DNA from: CAYSBK01 sp964429265 | GTDB lineage: Bacteria; Planctomycetota; Phycisphaerae; Sedimentisphaerales; Anaerobacaceae | DNA length: 28,040 nucleotides | NCBI GenBank assembly: GCA_964429265.1 | Contig: CAYSBK010000015.1 | Location: forward strand, 1 to 28,040 | Direction: 5' to 3' | Shown: piece by piece, positions 1 through 6,198 of the stretch | How positions within the stretch are numbered: the first letter of the stretch is position 1 | Layout: the number at the start of each line of letters is the position of its first letter | The notes under the pieces: model-generated | Databases searched by the model: none | What the model was told of the DNA's origin: nothing | Seen by the model: only the letters and a program-made list of their open reading frames with translations | Translations under genes and position numbers: made by a program

Positions 1-202
1 TCTGCCGGGCGGTACCGCGCGATCAAACCAACCCTTTTTTGCAAAACAAAGCCAAAGTCAAGTCCGCCGAAATGCACCTAACTCGTTATGGCAAAAGCAC
101 TTACGACGTTTGGACACTTGGTGCGATGGGACAAAACAAACCCAAACAAACCCAATTCCACCGGCAAAATCCCGCCAGGACCGCCCTGTCCGCCCGACCG
201 GC
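1..202. other. Left edge, no gene supported
   Basis: The 301 bases before the first gene hold no convincing coding region; short reading frames here lack a family match or a good ribosome binding site. Visible elements are a 10-bp palindrome GCGGTACCGC at 9-18, a T-run at 34-39 and a perfect tandem duplication of AAACAAACCC at 134-153. The promoter of the sigma factor gene follows at 203. Confidence 0.5.
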
Positions 203-231
203 TTGACCCGGCACCGCTTTTTTGCGATTAT
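203..231 (+). promoter_or_regulatory. Candidate sigma70-type promoter of the ECF sigma operon
   Basis: TTGACC at 203-208 (5 of 6 to the -35 consensus) is followed after 17 bases by GATTAT at 226-231 (4 of 6 to the -10 consensus). Transcription would start near 238 and leave a leader of about 64 bases before the GTG at 302. It reads as a housekeeping rather than an ECF promoter, so self-activation is not evident. Confidence 0.45.
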
Positions 232-301
232 GACGCCAGCCCAACACCCTTTCGAGGGAACATCCGGGCCGGATAACGGTCTAATACAAAGGACGCAAAC
301 C

Positions 302-907
302 GTGACAGAGCCGGCAAGCATCAATATCGACGACGCTGTACTGCTGGAAAAATGCCGCCGGGGCGACTCCGACGCGATGGAGCGGCTGATACTGAAGTAT
401 CAGAACCGCATCTACAACGTAATACTGAAAATCTGCGCAAACCGCGACGACGCCGCGGAACTCACGCAGGAGACCTTTGTCAAAGTAATAGAGAATCTCG
501 ACAGATTTGCAGGGCGAAGCAGCTTTTACACCTGGGCGTTCAGGATTGCCGTCAACCTGACCCTGAACTACTGCCACAGGGCCGGCAGAATCCAAGCCGC
601 GTCGCTCGACGCCGACGACGAAACCGGAAACTGGCAGGGAAAAATGCAGTTGAGGAAGTTCCTCAGCGACGAAAGCTCTCCTGACCCGGCCCAGGTCGCC
701 CAGAGCAACGAGCTCTGGCAACTGGTTATCCGCGCCCTGGCCTCGCTCGACGAGGCACACAGGACTGTCGTTGTCTTAAGGGATGTTGAGGGGATGAGTT
801 ATGCTCAGATTGCCGAGGTGCTTAATGTCGAGCTGGGAACCGTAAAGAGCCGATTAAGCAGGGCCAGAGACAATCTGAGGCAGATTTTGGAGGCGACACT
901 CCAATGA
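302..907 (+). CDS. ECF-family RNA polymerase sigma factor
   Basis: A 201-residue sigma-70 family regulator of the extracytoplasmic function class, which directs RNA polymerase to a stress-type regulon. Region 2 spans roughly residues 25-92, including the core-binding segment ELTQETFVKVIENLDRF and the melting segment around FYTWAFRIAVNLTLNYCHR. Region 4 (about 138-195) carries the helix-turn-helix with GMSYAQIAEVLNVELGTVKS followed by RLSRARDNLR. I chose the GTG at 302 because AAAGGA at 288-293 precedes it by 8 bases and the protein then has normal family length; the frame stays open upstream to 110, but that part has no family similarity. Its stop overlaps the next gene's ATG (ATGA at 904-907), so the sigma and anti-sigma proteins are translationally coupled. 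The ECF subgroup and its signal cannot be told from sequence alone. Confidence 0.92.
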   Translation: MTEPASINIDDAVLLEKCRRGDSDAMERLILKYQNRIYNVILKICANRDDAAELTQETFVKVIENLDRFAGRSSFYTWAFRIAVNLTLNYCHRAGRIQAASLDADDETGNWQGKMQLRKFLSDESSPDPAQVAQSNELWQLVIRALASLDEAHRTVVVLRDVEGMSYAQIAEVLNVELGTVKSRLSRARDNLRQILEATLQ

Positions 908-1869
908 AAGACAGCCGCAAAATTGACGAACTGCTGAACTGTTACATAGACGGTGAACTGGGACCCAGACACCAGGTCGAGCTTCAAAGGCTTATCAGGC
1001 ACGATCCCGAGGTTGCAAAGCGCCTTCGCTGGTTGCAGAAGTGCAAGCTGCTGGTCGGTTCGCTGCCGCCGGGCGAAGCTCCGCCTGAGATGCTCCAGCG
1101 GATAAAGGCCGCCGTTGAGACCCGACGGATTATCGCTCAACAGCCCGCCGCCATCACGCAGCGCGCCGGTGCATGGCATCTGTTGGCACGACGGCTTGTC
1201 AACGTCGCCGCGATGGTCGCACTGATAGCCGTCTTGGCCGCGGTCGTTTACACGGTCGTCAGAACCAACCCGGCACCTCCTGCGGCGCCACCTATCGCAG
1301 CCAACACGACAGCCCCGGCTACCACGCCGGCCGCAAGCCGGTCCCAGCCCTTCTACGGAACCCTGGAGCTCAAAACGGCTGATTTCGCTGCCATCGACAC
1401 CTCGATTCATCGCGCACTGGCCGACCACGGTGTAAGTGCATCATTCGTCTCCGAACCACAGGCACGTCGAAACATCTACACCGTCACCTGCAGTCCTGCC
1501 GAGCTTGAGCTTGTTCTGGCCGACCTGGCCGGTATCTGGAATCGGCTGGACTCGGCCACGCTGGCGGTTGAAACCGACCGCTTCGGCCATCGGGTCATCG
1601 TCGACAACGTTCTGCCCGAACAGCTCCTGAGGATTGTTGACGAGCCGACCCATGACCAGCGCCTGCGCTCGGCACAGGCCTTCGCCGCCGCCAACAAAAT
1701 ACAACAGCTTATGCCCGGAAAGGAAGTTTACGCCCTTGTCGAACCCGACACGCATGACCTGCCCGGGCTGTTCAAGCCGCTTATGACAGGTGGCACCCCA
1801 CAGGCACAGCGCTCGCCCCAACCTGCTTCGGGCAACCAGGTCAACATCACCATCGTGCTGAGGCAATAG
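904..1869 (+). CDS. Putative membrane anti-sigma factor, zinc-less N-terminal domain
   Basis: A 321-residue protein coupled to the upstream ECF sigma gene by a 4-base overlap, the usual place for its anti-sigma partner. Residues 1-50 resemble the anti-sigma domain fold (DELLNCYIDGELGPRHQVEL, then a helix ending WLQKCK), but the HxxxCxxC zinc motif of ZAS anti-sigma factors is absent. One membrane helix lies at about 98-120, followed by a Pro/Ala/Thr-rich linker (122-150) and a C-terminal domain of about 170 residues that would lie outside the membrane. I do not recognise that domain; it may be the sensor. A role in holding the sigma factor at the membrane until a signal arrives is inferred from context and topology. 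The gene is convergent with the chaperone cluster. Confidence 0.75.
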   Translation: MKDSRKIDELLNCYIDGELGPRHQVELQRLIRHDPEVAKRLRWLQKCKLLVGSLPPGEAPPEMLQRIKAAVETRRIIAQQPAAITQRAGAWHLLARRLVNVAAMVALIAVLAAVVYTVVRTNPAPPAAPPIAANTTAPATTPAASRSQPFYGTLELKTADFAAIDTSIHRALADHGVSASFVSEPQARRNIYTVTCSPAELELVLADLAGIWNRLDSATLAVETDRFGHRVIVDNVLPEQLLRIVDEPTHDQRLRSAQAFAAANKIQQLMPGKEVYALVEPDTHDLPGLFKPLMTGGTPQAQRSPQPASGNQVNITIVLRQ

Positions 1870-1962
1870 CCGTCCGCCCCGCAGGATGTGTTCGGCGGCC
1901 CCAAAAACACGCGGCAAAATGCTTAAACCTTGTCCGCCGCGCCCGTTCAGTAGTTCCGCCAG

Positions 1963-2026
1963 GCCAACCCACCAACCAGCGAGCAACCCACAACGACGAA
2001 CAACCAACGAACGATGAACTATGAAC
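1963..2026 (-). repeat. Degenerate heptamer-like repeat at the 3' end of the chaperone operon
   Basis: Read on the minus strand, the end of the zinc-ribbon gene and its downstream flank consist of GTTCATA, GTTCATC, GTTCGTT and then looser GTTG/GTTC units, giving a G/T-rich tract of about 60 bases. The array begins inside the last codons, with the stop codon TAG at 2019-2021 lying within it. The period is about 7 bases at first and then decays. Short heptamer repeats of this style are known from some bacterial intergenic regions. I see no clear terminator, although CGCGGC and GCCGCG arms lie around 1911-1942. Confidence 0.5.
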
Positions 2027-2294
2027 CCTCCTTCTTCGCCTGATTCTTTTTCTCGCCCGTTTTCGACTCGCTGGTTTGTTTATCGCTTTTTTCAGCTTTC
2101 TTGTAGCTTTCGCTGCGGTAGTCCGTCTGGTAGAACCCGGAACCTTTGAAGATTATTCCCGTCCCCGTACCAATAAGACGCCTGACACCGTTGCGTCCGC
2201 ACTGCGGACAGCATCGAACGGGCGCCGCCGTTATGCTCTGAAACCGCTCAAACTCGTGACCACACTTTCCGCACCTGTATTCGTATGTCGGCAT
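2019..2294 (-). CDS. FmdB-family zinc ribbon protein
   Basis: A 91-residue small protein with the FmdB/CxxC_CXXC_SSSS-type putative regulatory domain: MPTYEYRCGKCGHEFERFQ at the N-terminus, then a second cysteine pair in RCCPQCG and the conserved RRLIGTGTGIIFKGSGFYQTDY. The two CxxC knuckles should bind one zinc ion. The tail from about residue 66 is highly charged (Lys/Glu/Ser) and probably disordered. Family members are widespread and their function is poorly defined; the name comes from a formamidase operon. It is the last gene of the chaperone cluster, starting 6 bases after the grpE stop, with an AGGGG-type ribosome binding site overlapping that stop. Its last codons merge into a heptamer-like repeat. 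Confidence 0.88.
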   Translation of the reverse strand: MPTYEYRCGKCGHEFERFQSITAAPVRCCPQCGRNGVRRLIGTGTGIIFKGSGFYQTDYRSESYKKAEKSDKQTSESKTGEKKNQAKKEGS

Positions 2295-2300
2295 ATTATC

Positions 2301-2924
2301 TTACCCCTGGTGTGATTGTTCCTCTCGGTGGCGGGTCTCGTCTTCCCCGCCCGTCCGGTCGTCCTGCGCCGGCTGCTGCTGTGACTGTTCGTCCCCGGGC
2401 AGCTTATTCACGACCACCTTGCCCGGCCGAATCACCCGGCCGTTCAACTTGTACGCCTTCTGAAACTCCTCCAGAATCACCTCGTCTTCCTTGTCGGGAT
2501 CGGCCCTTCGCATCATCGCCTCCTGCACCGCGGGGTCAAACTTCTGCCCAAGCGAGCTTATCTGCTCAACCCCGTGCCCTCGCAGAATATCCAGCATCTG
2601 CTTGTAGATTATCCCGACGCCCTCCAGCACAACATCCTTGCTGTCGGCCGAATCGGCGTTCTGAAGCGTGCGCTCGAAGTTGTCAAGAACCGGCAGCAAC
2701 GATCGGATAATTGCTTCCTTCTCATATGCCACCGCTTCTGCAACCTGCCTGGCATTGCGCTTCTGAAAGTTCGCGTAATCGGCCCCGAGCCGCTGAAGCT
2801 TGTCGAACAACTGCTCCTTCTCTTTTTGCAAAGCCTCTACCTGGGCCTGCAGCTCCTGCACGTCAGGTTGTTTTGCCTTCGCGTCCGGCTGTACCGTCGG
2901 TTTGTCTTTGCTCTTGCGTTTCAT
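2301..2924 (-). CDS. grpE: GrpE, nucleotide exchange factor for DnaK
   Basis: GrpE drives ADP release from the Hsp70 chaperone DnaK in the cytoplasm. The 207-residue protein has the standard build: a charged disordered start, a long coiled-coil helix (about residues 22-75, ending in the GrpE hallmark LGADYANFQKRNARQ), then the four-helix and beta-wing part with SLLPVLDNFERTLQ, GVGIIYKQMLDILRGHGVEQ and GRVIRPGKVVVNK. The C-terminal tail after about residue 178 is polar and Gln/Glu-rich, longer than in many homologues. Its ATG overlaps the dnaJ stop (ATGA at 2921-2924), so the two are translationally coupled. The partner dnaK is not in this window. Confidence 0.97.
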   Translation of the reverse strand: MKRKSKDKPTVQPDAKAKQPDVQELQAQVEALQKEKEQLFDKLQRLGADYANFQKRNARQVAEAVAYEKEAIIRSLLPVLDNFERTLQNADSADSKDVVLEGVGIIYKQMLDILRGHGVEQISSLGQKFDPAVQEAMMRRADPDKEDEVILEEFQKAYKLNGRVIRPGKVVVNKLPGDEQSQQQPAQDDRTGGEDETRHREEQSHQG

Positions 2925-4063
2925 CGATGGTTGCTAAAATACTTCTTCAGCCTCTCGAAAAAACCCACCGCTCGTGGTGAAACACTCCTGTTTTCCGTCT
3001 TCGCAAACTCGCGAAGCAGCTCCTGCTGCCGGGCGTTCAGCTTGGTCGGTGTCTCGACCTGGATGTGCACCAGCTCATCGCCGCGCCGCAACGTCCGAAC
3101 GTCCGGCAGACCCTGGCCCTTTATCCGGAACACGCTGCCGCTCTGGGTACCGGGCGGAATCTTCAAGCCTCGCTTGCCGTCCAGGCTCGGAACCTCGATC
3201 GTCGCGCCCAGCGCCGCCTGCGTAAAGCTTATCGGCACCGACACGACCACGTCGTTGCCGTCGCGCTGGAAAAACTCGTGCGGCTTGGTCCTGATGTAGC
3301 AGTACAGGTCACCTCTCGGTCCACCGTTTCGGCCCGGCTCGCCTTCCCCCGCTACCCGCACGCCCTGTCCGTCCCGCACTCCCGGCGGTATCTTCACGGT
3401 CACCACCCGCTTCTTCGGCACTCGACCCGTGCCCCGGCACTGCCTGCAGGGATTCGTTATCACCCGCCCGCTGCCGTTGCACCGCGGACAGGTCGAAACC
3501 ATCTGAAAGAATCCGCCTCCCCGCATCACCTGGCCCGTGCCGTTGCAGTTGCTGCAACGCGACGGGCCGCTGCCCCGGGCTGACCCGCTGCCGCCGCAGT
3601 CCGGACAGGTATCCTGCCGCGTGAACTCGATCGTCTTCTCAACCCCGCTGGCGACTTCCTCGAGCGTCAGGTCCACCGATGTCTCAAGGTCGTAGCCCCG
3701 CACAGGCCCGCTGCGGCGTGACCGCCGGCGTCCCCCCATCCCGAAAACATCCGCCAAATCCCCGAATCCGAATATCTCCTCGAAGATGCTGCCGATGTCC
3801 TGCCAGTTCATATGCGTGTAATCACGCATACCCATACCACGCAAGCCCTCGTGGCCGAACTGGTCGTAACGCTTGCGCTTCTCCGGGTCACTGAGAACCT
3901 CGTAAGCCTCCGCGCACTGCTTGAATTTCAGCTCCGCATCCTTGTCGTTCGGATTCTTGTCGGGATGGTACTTGATCGCCATCCGCCTGTACGCGCGCTT
4001 TATCTCCTCCGGAGAGGCGTCTCTACTGACACCGAGGATTTCGTAGTAGTCGCGCTTATCCAT
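2921..4063 (-). CDS. dnaJ: DnaJ, Hsp40 co-chaperone
   Basis: DnaJ delivers unfolded clients to DnaK and stimulates its ATPase. The protein is a complete type I DnaJ of 380 residues: J domain (1-70) with the HPD tripeptide in KYHPDKNPND, a Gly/Met/Phe-containing linker with FGFGDLADVFGMGG, four CxxCxGxG zinc repeats (CPDCGGSG, CSNCNGTG, CPRCNGSG, CRQCRGTG) and the C-terminal substrate-binding domain. I place the start at 4063, giving MDKRDYYEILG as in other DnaJ proteins; the frame also opens at a GTG at 4081, but that lies in the arm of a strong hairpin. No clear Shine-Dalgarno sequence precedes either start. It follows groEL by 79 bases and overlaps grpE by 4. Confidence 0.97.
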   Translation of the reverse strand: MDKRDYYEILGVSRDASPEEIKRAYRRMAIKYHPDKNPNDKDAELKFKQCAEAYEVLSDPEKRKRYDQFGHEGLRGMGMRDYTHMNWQDIGSIFEEIFGFGDLADVFGMGGRRRSRRSGPVRGYDLETSVDLTLEEVASGVEKTIEFTRQDTCPDCGGSGSARGSGPSRCSNCNGTGQVMRGGGFFQMVSTCPRCNGSGRVITNPCRQCRGTGRVPKKRVVTVKIPPGVRDGQGVRVAGEGEPGRNGGPRGDLYCYIRTKPHEFFQRDGNDVVVSVPISFTQAALGATIEVPSLDGKRGLKIPPGTQSGSVFRIKGQGLPDVRTLRRGDELVHIQVETPTKLNARQQELLREFAKTENRSVSPRAVGFFERLKKYFSNHR

Positions 4064-4076
4064 AGTATCTATGGTG

Positions 4077-4137
4077 CGCACCCGGACACGGGCGACCGTT
4101 ACAGCCTACCGCAAACATCGCGCCCGGCCCGGGTGCG
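4077..4137 (-). promoter_or_regulatory. Strong interrupted hairpin between groEL and dnaJ
   Basis: Two nested perfect inverted repeats lie in this 79-base gap. CGCACCCGG (4077-4085) pairs with CCGGGTGCG (4129-4137), and inside it CGGGCG (4089-4094) pairs with CGCCCG (4121-4126). Only a 3-by-2 internal loop separates them, and the terminal loop is 26 bases. Fifteen GC-rich pairs should fold stably in the mRNA. No T-run follows in either direction, so it is not a simple intrinsic terminator. It may stabilise the upstream groEL mRNA, act as an RNase processing site or limit dnaJ translation 13 bases downstream. Confidence 0.7.
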
Positions 4138-4142
4138 GTAAG

Positions 4143-5777
4143 TCAGCTAACTGCTCCGGCTACCGGCTCGGGTTGCTCGTCCTCGTCCTTTTCCTTCAGC
4201 TCCGTCACCAGTACGTTCGTGGTCAGCATCAGCCCCGCAACGGATGCGGCGTTCTGAAGAGCCGTCCTGGCCACCTTCGCAGGGTCGATTATCCCCGCTT
4301 TGAACATATCAACGTATTCGCCGTTCCTGGCATCATAACCGATATTCTTGTTCTTCTGGAGCCTCTCCAGAAGCTCCGCAACGACCACGTCACCCTTCTC
4401 GCCGGAATTATCCACTATCTGCTGCGTCGGTGCTCGCAGCACACGCGCGATGATGTCAAAGCCGATCTTCTCGTCACCGCGGGCCTTGCTTCTGGCCTTC
4501 TCAACCTCCGCAACAGCCCGCAAGAAGATAACGCCACCGCCGGCCACAACGCCCTCGGCCAGGGCCGCCCGCGTCGCGTGAAGAGCATCCTGCAGCAGGT
4601 CCTTCCGCTCGTTCATCTCGGTCTCCGTGGCCGCACCTGCCTTTATCACTGCAACACCACCTGTCAGTTTCGCAAGGCGCTCCTGCAGCTTCTCCTTGTC
4701 GTAATCGCTGGTGGTCTTCTGGATCTGGCTGCGAATCTGCTCGCACCGCGCGTCGATCTCCTTCTTCGTGCCGGCGCCTTCGATTATCGTCGTGGTGTCC
4801 TTGGTGACCACCACCTTCTTGGCCCGGCCCAACTGCGAAAGCTCAAGGCTTTCCAGCTTTATGCCCAGGTCTTCGGTTATAACCAGCCCGCCGGTCAGCA
4901 CGCCCATATCTCCCAGCATCGCCTTTCTCCGGTCGCCGAACCCGGGCGCCTTCACCGCACAGACCTTCAGAACACCCTGCAGCTTGTTGATAACCATCGC
5001 CGCAAGGGCCTCACCTTCAACGTCCTCTGCAACCACCAGTAGCGGCTTGCCCACCTGCGCCGTCTTCTCCAGCAGCGGAATAAGCTCTCGGACGTTCGAC
5101 AGCTTCTTCTCGTGAAGCAGAACGTAGCAGTCCTCCAGAACCGCTTCCAGCGTCTCCGAGTTGGTCATAAAGTACGGCGAAATATAGCCGCGGTCGAACT
5201 GCATACCCTCGACAAACTCAACGGTCGTCTCAAGCCCCTTGCCTTCCTCGACCTCGATTACGCCGTCCTTGCCGACCTTGTCGAACGCATCGGCCAGAAT
5301 CTGCCCCACCGTCGGGTCATTGTTCGCGCTGATAGTGGCCACCTTCGCCACGTCATCGTGTCCTTTCACCGCAATGCTGGCCGACTCGATGAATTTCGTC
5401 ACCACCTCGACCGCCTTGGTTATGCCTCGCTGCACCGCCATCGGGTTCACGCCCGCAGTGACGTACTTCAGACCCTCGTTGTAAATCGCCTCAGCCAGCA
5501 CCGTCGAGGTCGTCGTACCGTCGCCGACGGTGTCGGAGGTCTTGCTGGCCACCTGGTTGGCCATCTTGACCCCCATGTTCTTGAACGGTTCAGGAAGTTC
5601 TATCTCCTTGCTGACCGACACGCCGTCCTTGGTAATCTTCGGCGAGCCCCAGCTTCGCTGCAGGATGACATTCCTGCCCGTCGGCCCCAGCGTAACCTTC
5701 ACCGCCGCCGCAAGCTGAGAAAGACCGTCTTTCAGATGGGCCCGCGCCGTCTCGTCAAACATTAATTGTTTTGCCAT
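4143..5777 (-). CDS. groEL: Chaperonin GroEL, distal paralogue without Gly-Met tail
   Basis: A 60-kDa chaperonin subunit that forms double heptameric rings and folds proteins with ATP and GroES. The protein is full length (544 residues). ATP-site elements are intact: TLGPTGRNVIL, KDGVSV (Asp51), GDGTTT (Asp86) and the catalytic Asp in LLQDALHATRAA. The apical GroES/substrate-binding face keeps RGYISPYF (Tyr198, Tyr202, Phe203), as in classical GroEL. The C-terminus is unusual: it ends KEKDEDEQPEPVAGAVS, with no GGM repeats, so the tail that normally projects into the ring cavity is replaced by an acidic one. It lies 49 bases after groES, with GAGGG upstream of the ATG. It may form a separate ring from the other GroEL, or mixed rings. 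Confidence 0.97.
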   Translation of the reverse strand: MAKQLMFDETARAHLKDGLSQLAAAVKVTLGPTGRNVILQRSWGSPKITKDGVSVSKEIELPEPFKNMGVKMANQVASKTSDTVGDGTTTSTVLAEAIYNEGLKYVTAGVNPMAVQRGITKAVEVVTKFIESASIAVKGHDDVAKVATISANNDPTVGQILADAFDKVGKDGVIEVEEGKGLETTVEFVEGMQFDRGYISPYFMTNSETLEAVLEDCYVLLHEKKLSNVRELIPLLEKTAQVGKPLLVVAEDVEGEALAAMVINKLQGVLKVCAVKAPGFGDRRKAMLGDMGVLTGGLVITEDLGIKLESLELSQLGRAKKVVVTKDTTTIIEGAGTKKEIDARCEQIRSQIQKTTSDYDKEKLQERLAKLTGGVAVIKAGAATETEMNERKDLLQDALHATRAALAEGVVAGGGVIFLRAVAEVEKARSKARGDEKIGFDIIARVLRAPTQQIVDNSGEKGDVVVAELLERLQKNKNIGYDARNGEYVDMFKAGIIDPAKVARTALQNAASVAGLMLTTNVLVTELKEKDEDEQPEPVAGAVS

Positions 5778-5806
5778 TTCTTATCCCTCGAAAATTCCCA
5801 ACAGCC

Positions 5807-5818
5807 GGCAAAATTGCC
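5807..5818. promoter_or_regulatory. GGCAA-AA-TTGCC dyad between groES and groEL
   Basis: A 5-bp inverted repeat with a 2-base centre lies in the 49-base gap. It shares the half-site GGCAA/TTGCC with the 12-bp palindrome in the region upstream of the first groEL (7990-8001). It could be a second operator or a small mRNA hairpin; the evidence is only the shared motif. Confidence 0.3.
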
Positions 5819-5826
5819 CGTTGCTC

Positions 5827-6117
5827 TTACCTTTCCACTATCCCGAGAATGTCGCTCTCCCGCAGAATCACGTATTTCTTGCCGTCCAGTTCCACTTCCG
5901 AACCTATGTACTTCGCATAGATAACCTCGTCGTTCTTCTTCACGGACATCTCGCTGCGCTTGCCGTTGTCCAGAAGTTTTCCCGGGCCGGCCGCCACGAC
6001 CCTGCCCATCTGCGGCTTCTCCTTCGCCGTGTCCGGAAGGTAGATGCCGCCCGCCGTTTTCTCTTCCGCTTCCAACTGCGTTATTACCACTCTGTCTTCC
6101 AAAGGTCTCAGTTTCAT
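5827..6117 (-). CDS. groES: Co-chaperonin GroES
   Basis: The 10-kDa lid of the GroEL cage, 96 residues, the normal length. It starts MKLRPLEDRVVITQLEAEEK. The mobile loop that docks onto the GroEL apical domain follows at about residues 20-33, with the hydrophobic anchor Ile-Tyr-Leu in GGIYLPDTA. The fold-defining MGRVVAAGPG, the YAKYIGSEVELDGKKYVIL strand pair and the terminal ESDILGIVE are all present. AAAGGAG at 6124-6130 lies 6 bases before the ATG, a strong ribosome binding site. The single groES sits between two groEL genes and must serve both if both are GroES-dependent. Confidence 0.98.
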   Translation of the reverse strand: MKLRPLEDRVVITQLEAEEKTAGGIYLPDTAKEKPQMGRVVAAGPGKLLDNGKRSEMSVKKNDEVIYAKYIGSEVELDGKKYVILRESDILGIVER

Positions 6118-6198
6118 AGCCGACTCCTTTTATATATCCGACCGTTCCATACCTGTCAGTCCGGTTCACCGTCGGTAAGTCGATTCCGTTGCGCCCCG

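Noticed and set aside
88..276. Small proline-rich protein before the sigma factor
   Set aside because: No ribosome binding site, no family resemblance, and the sigma promoter lies inside it.
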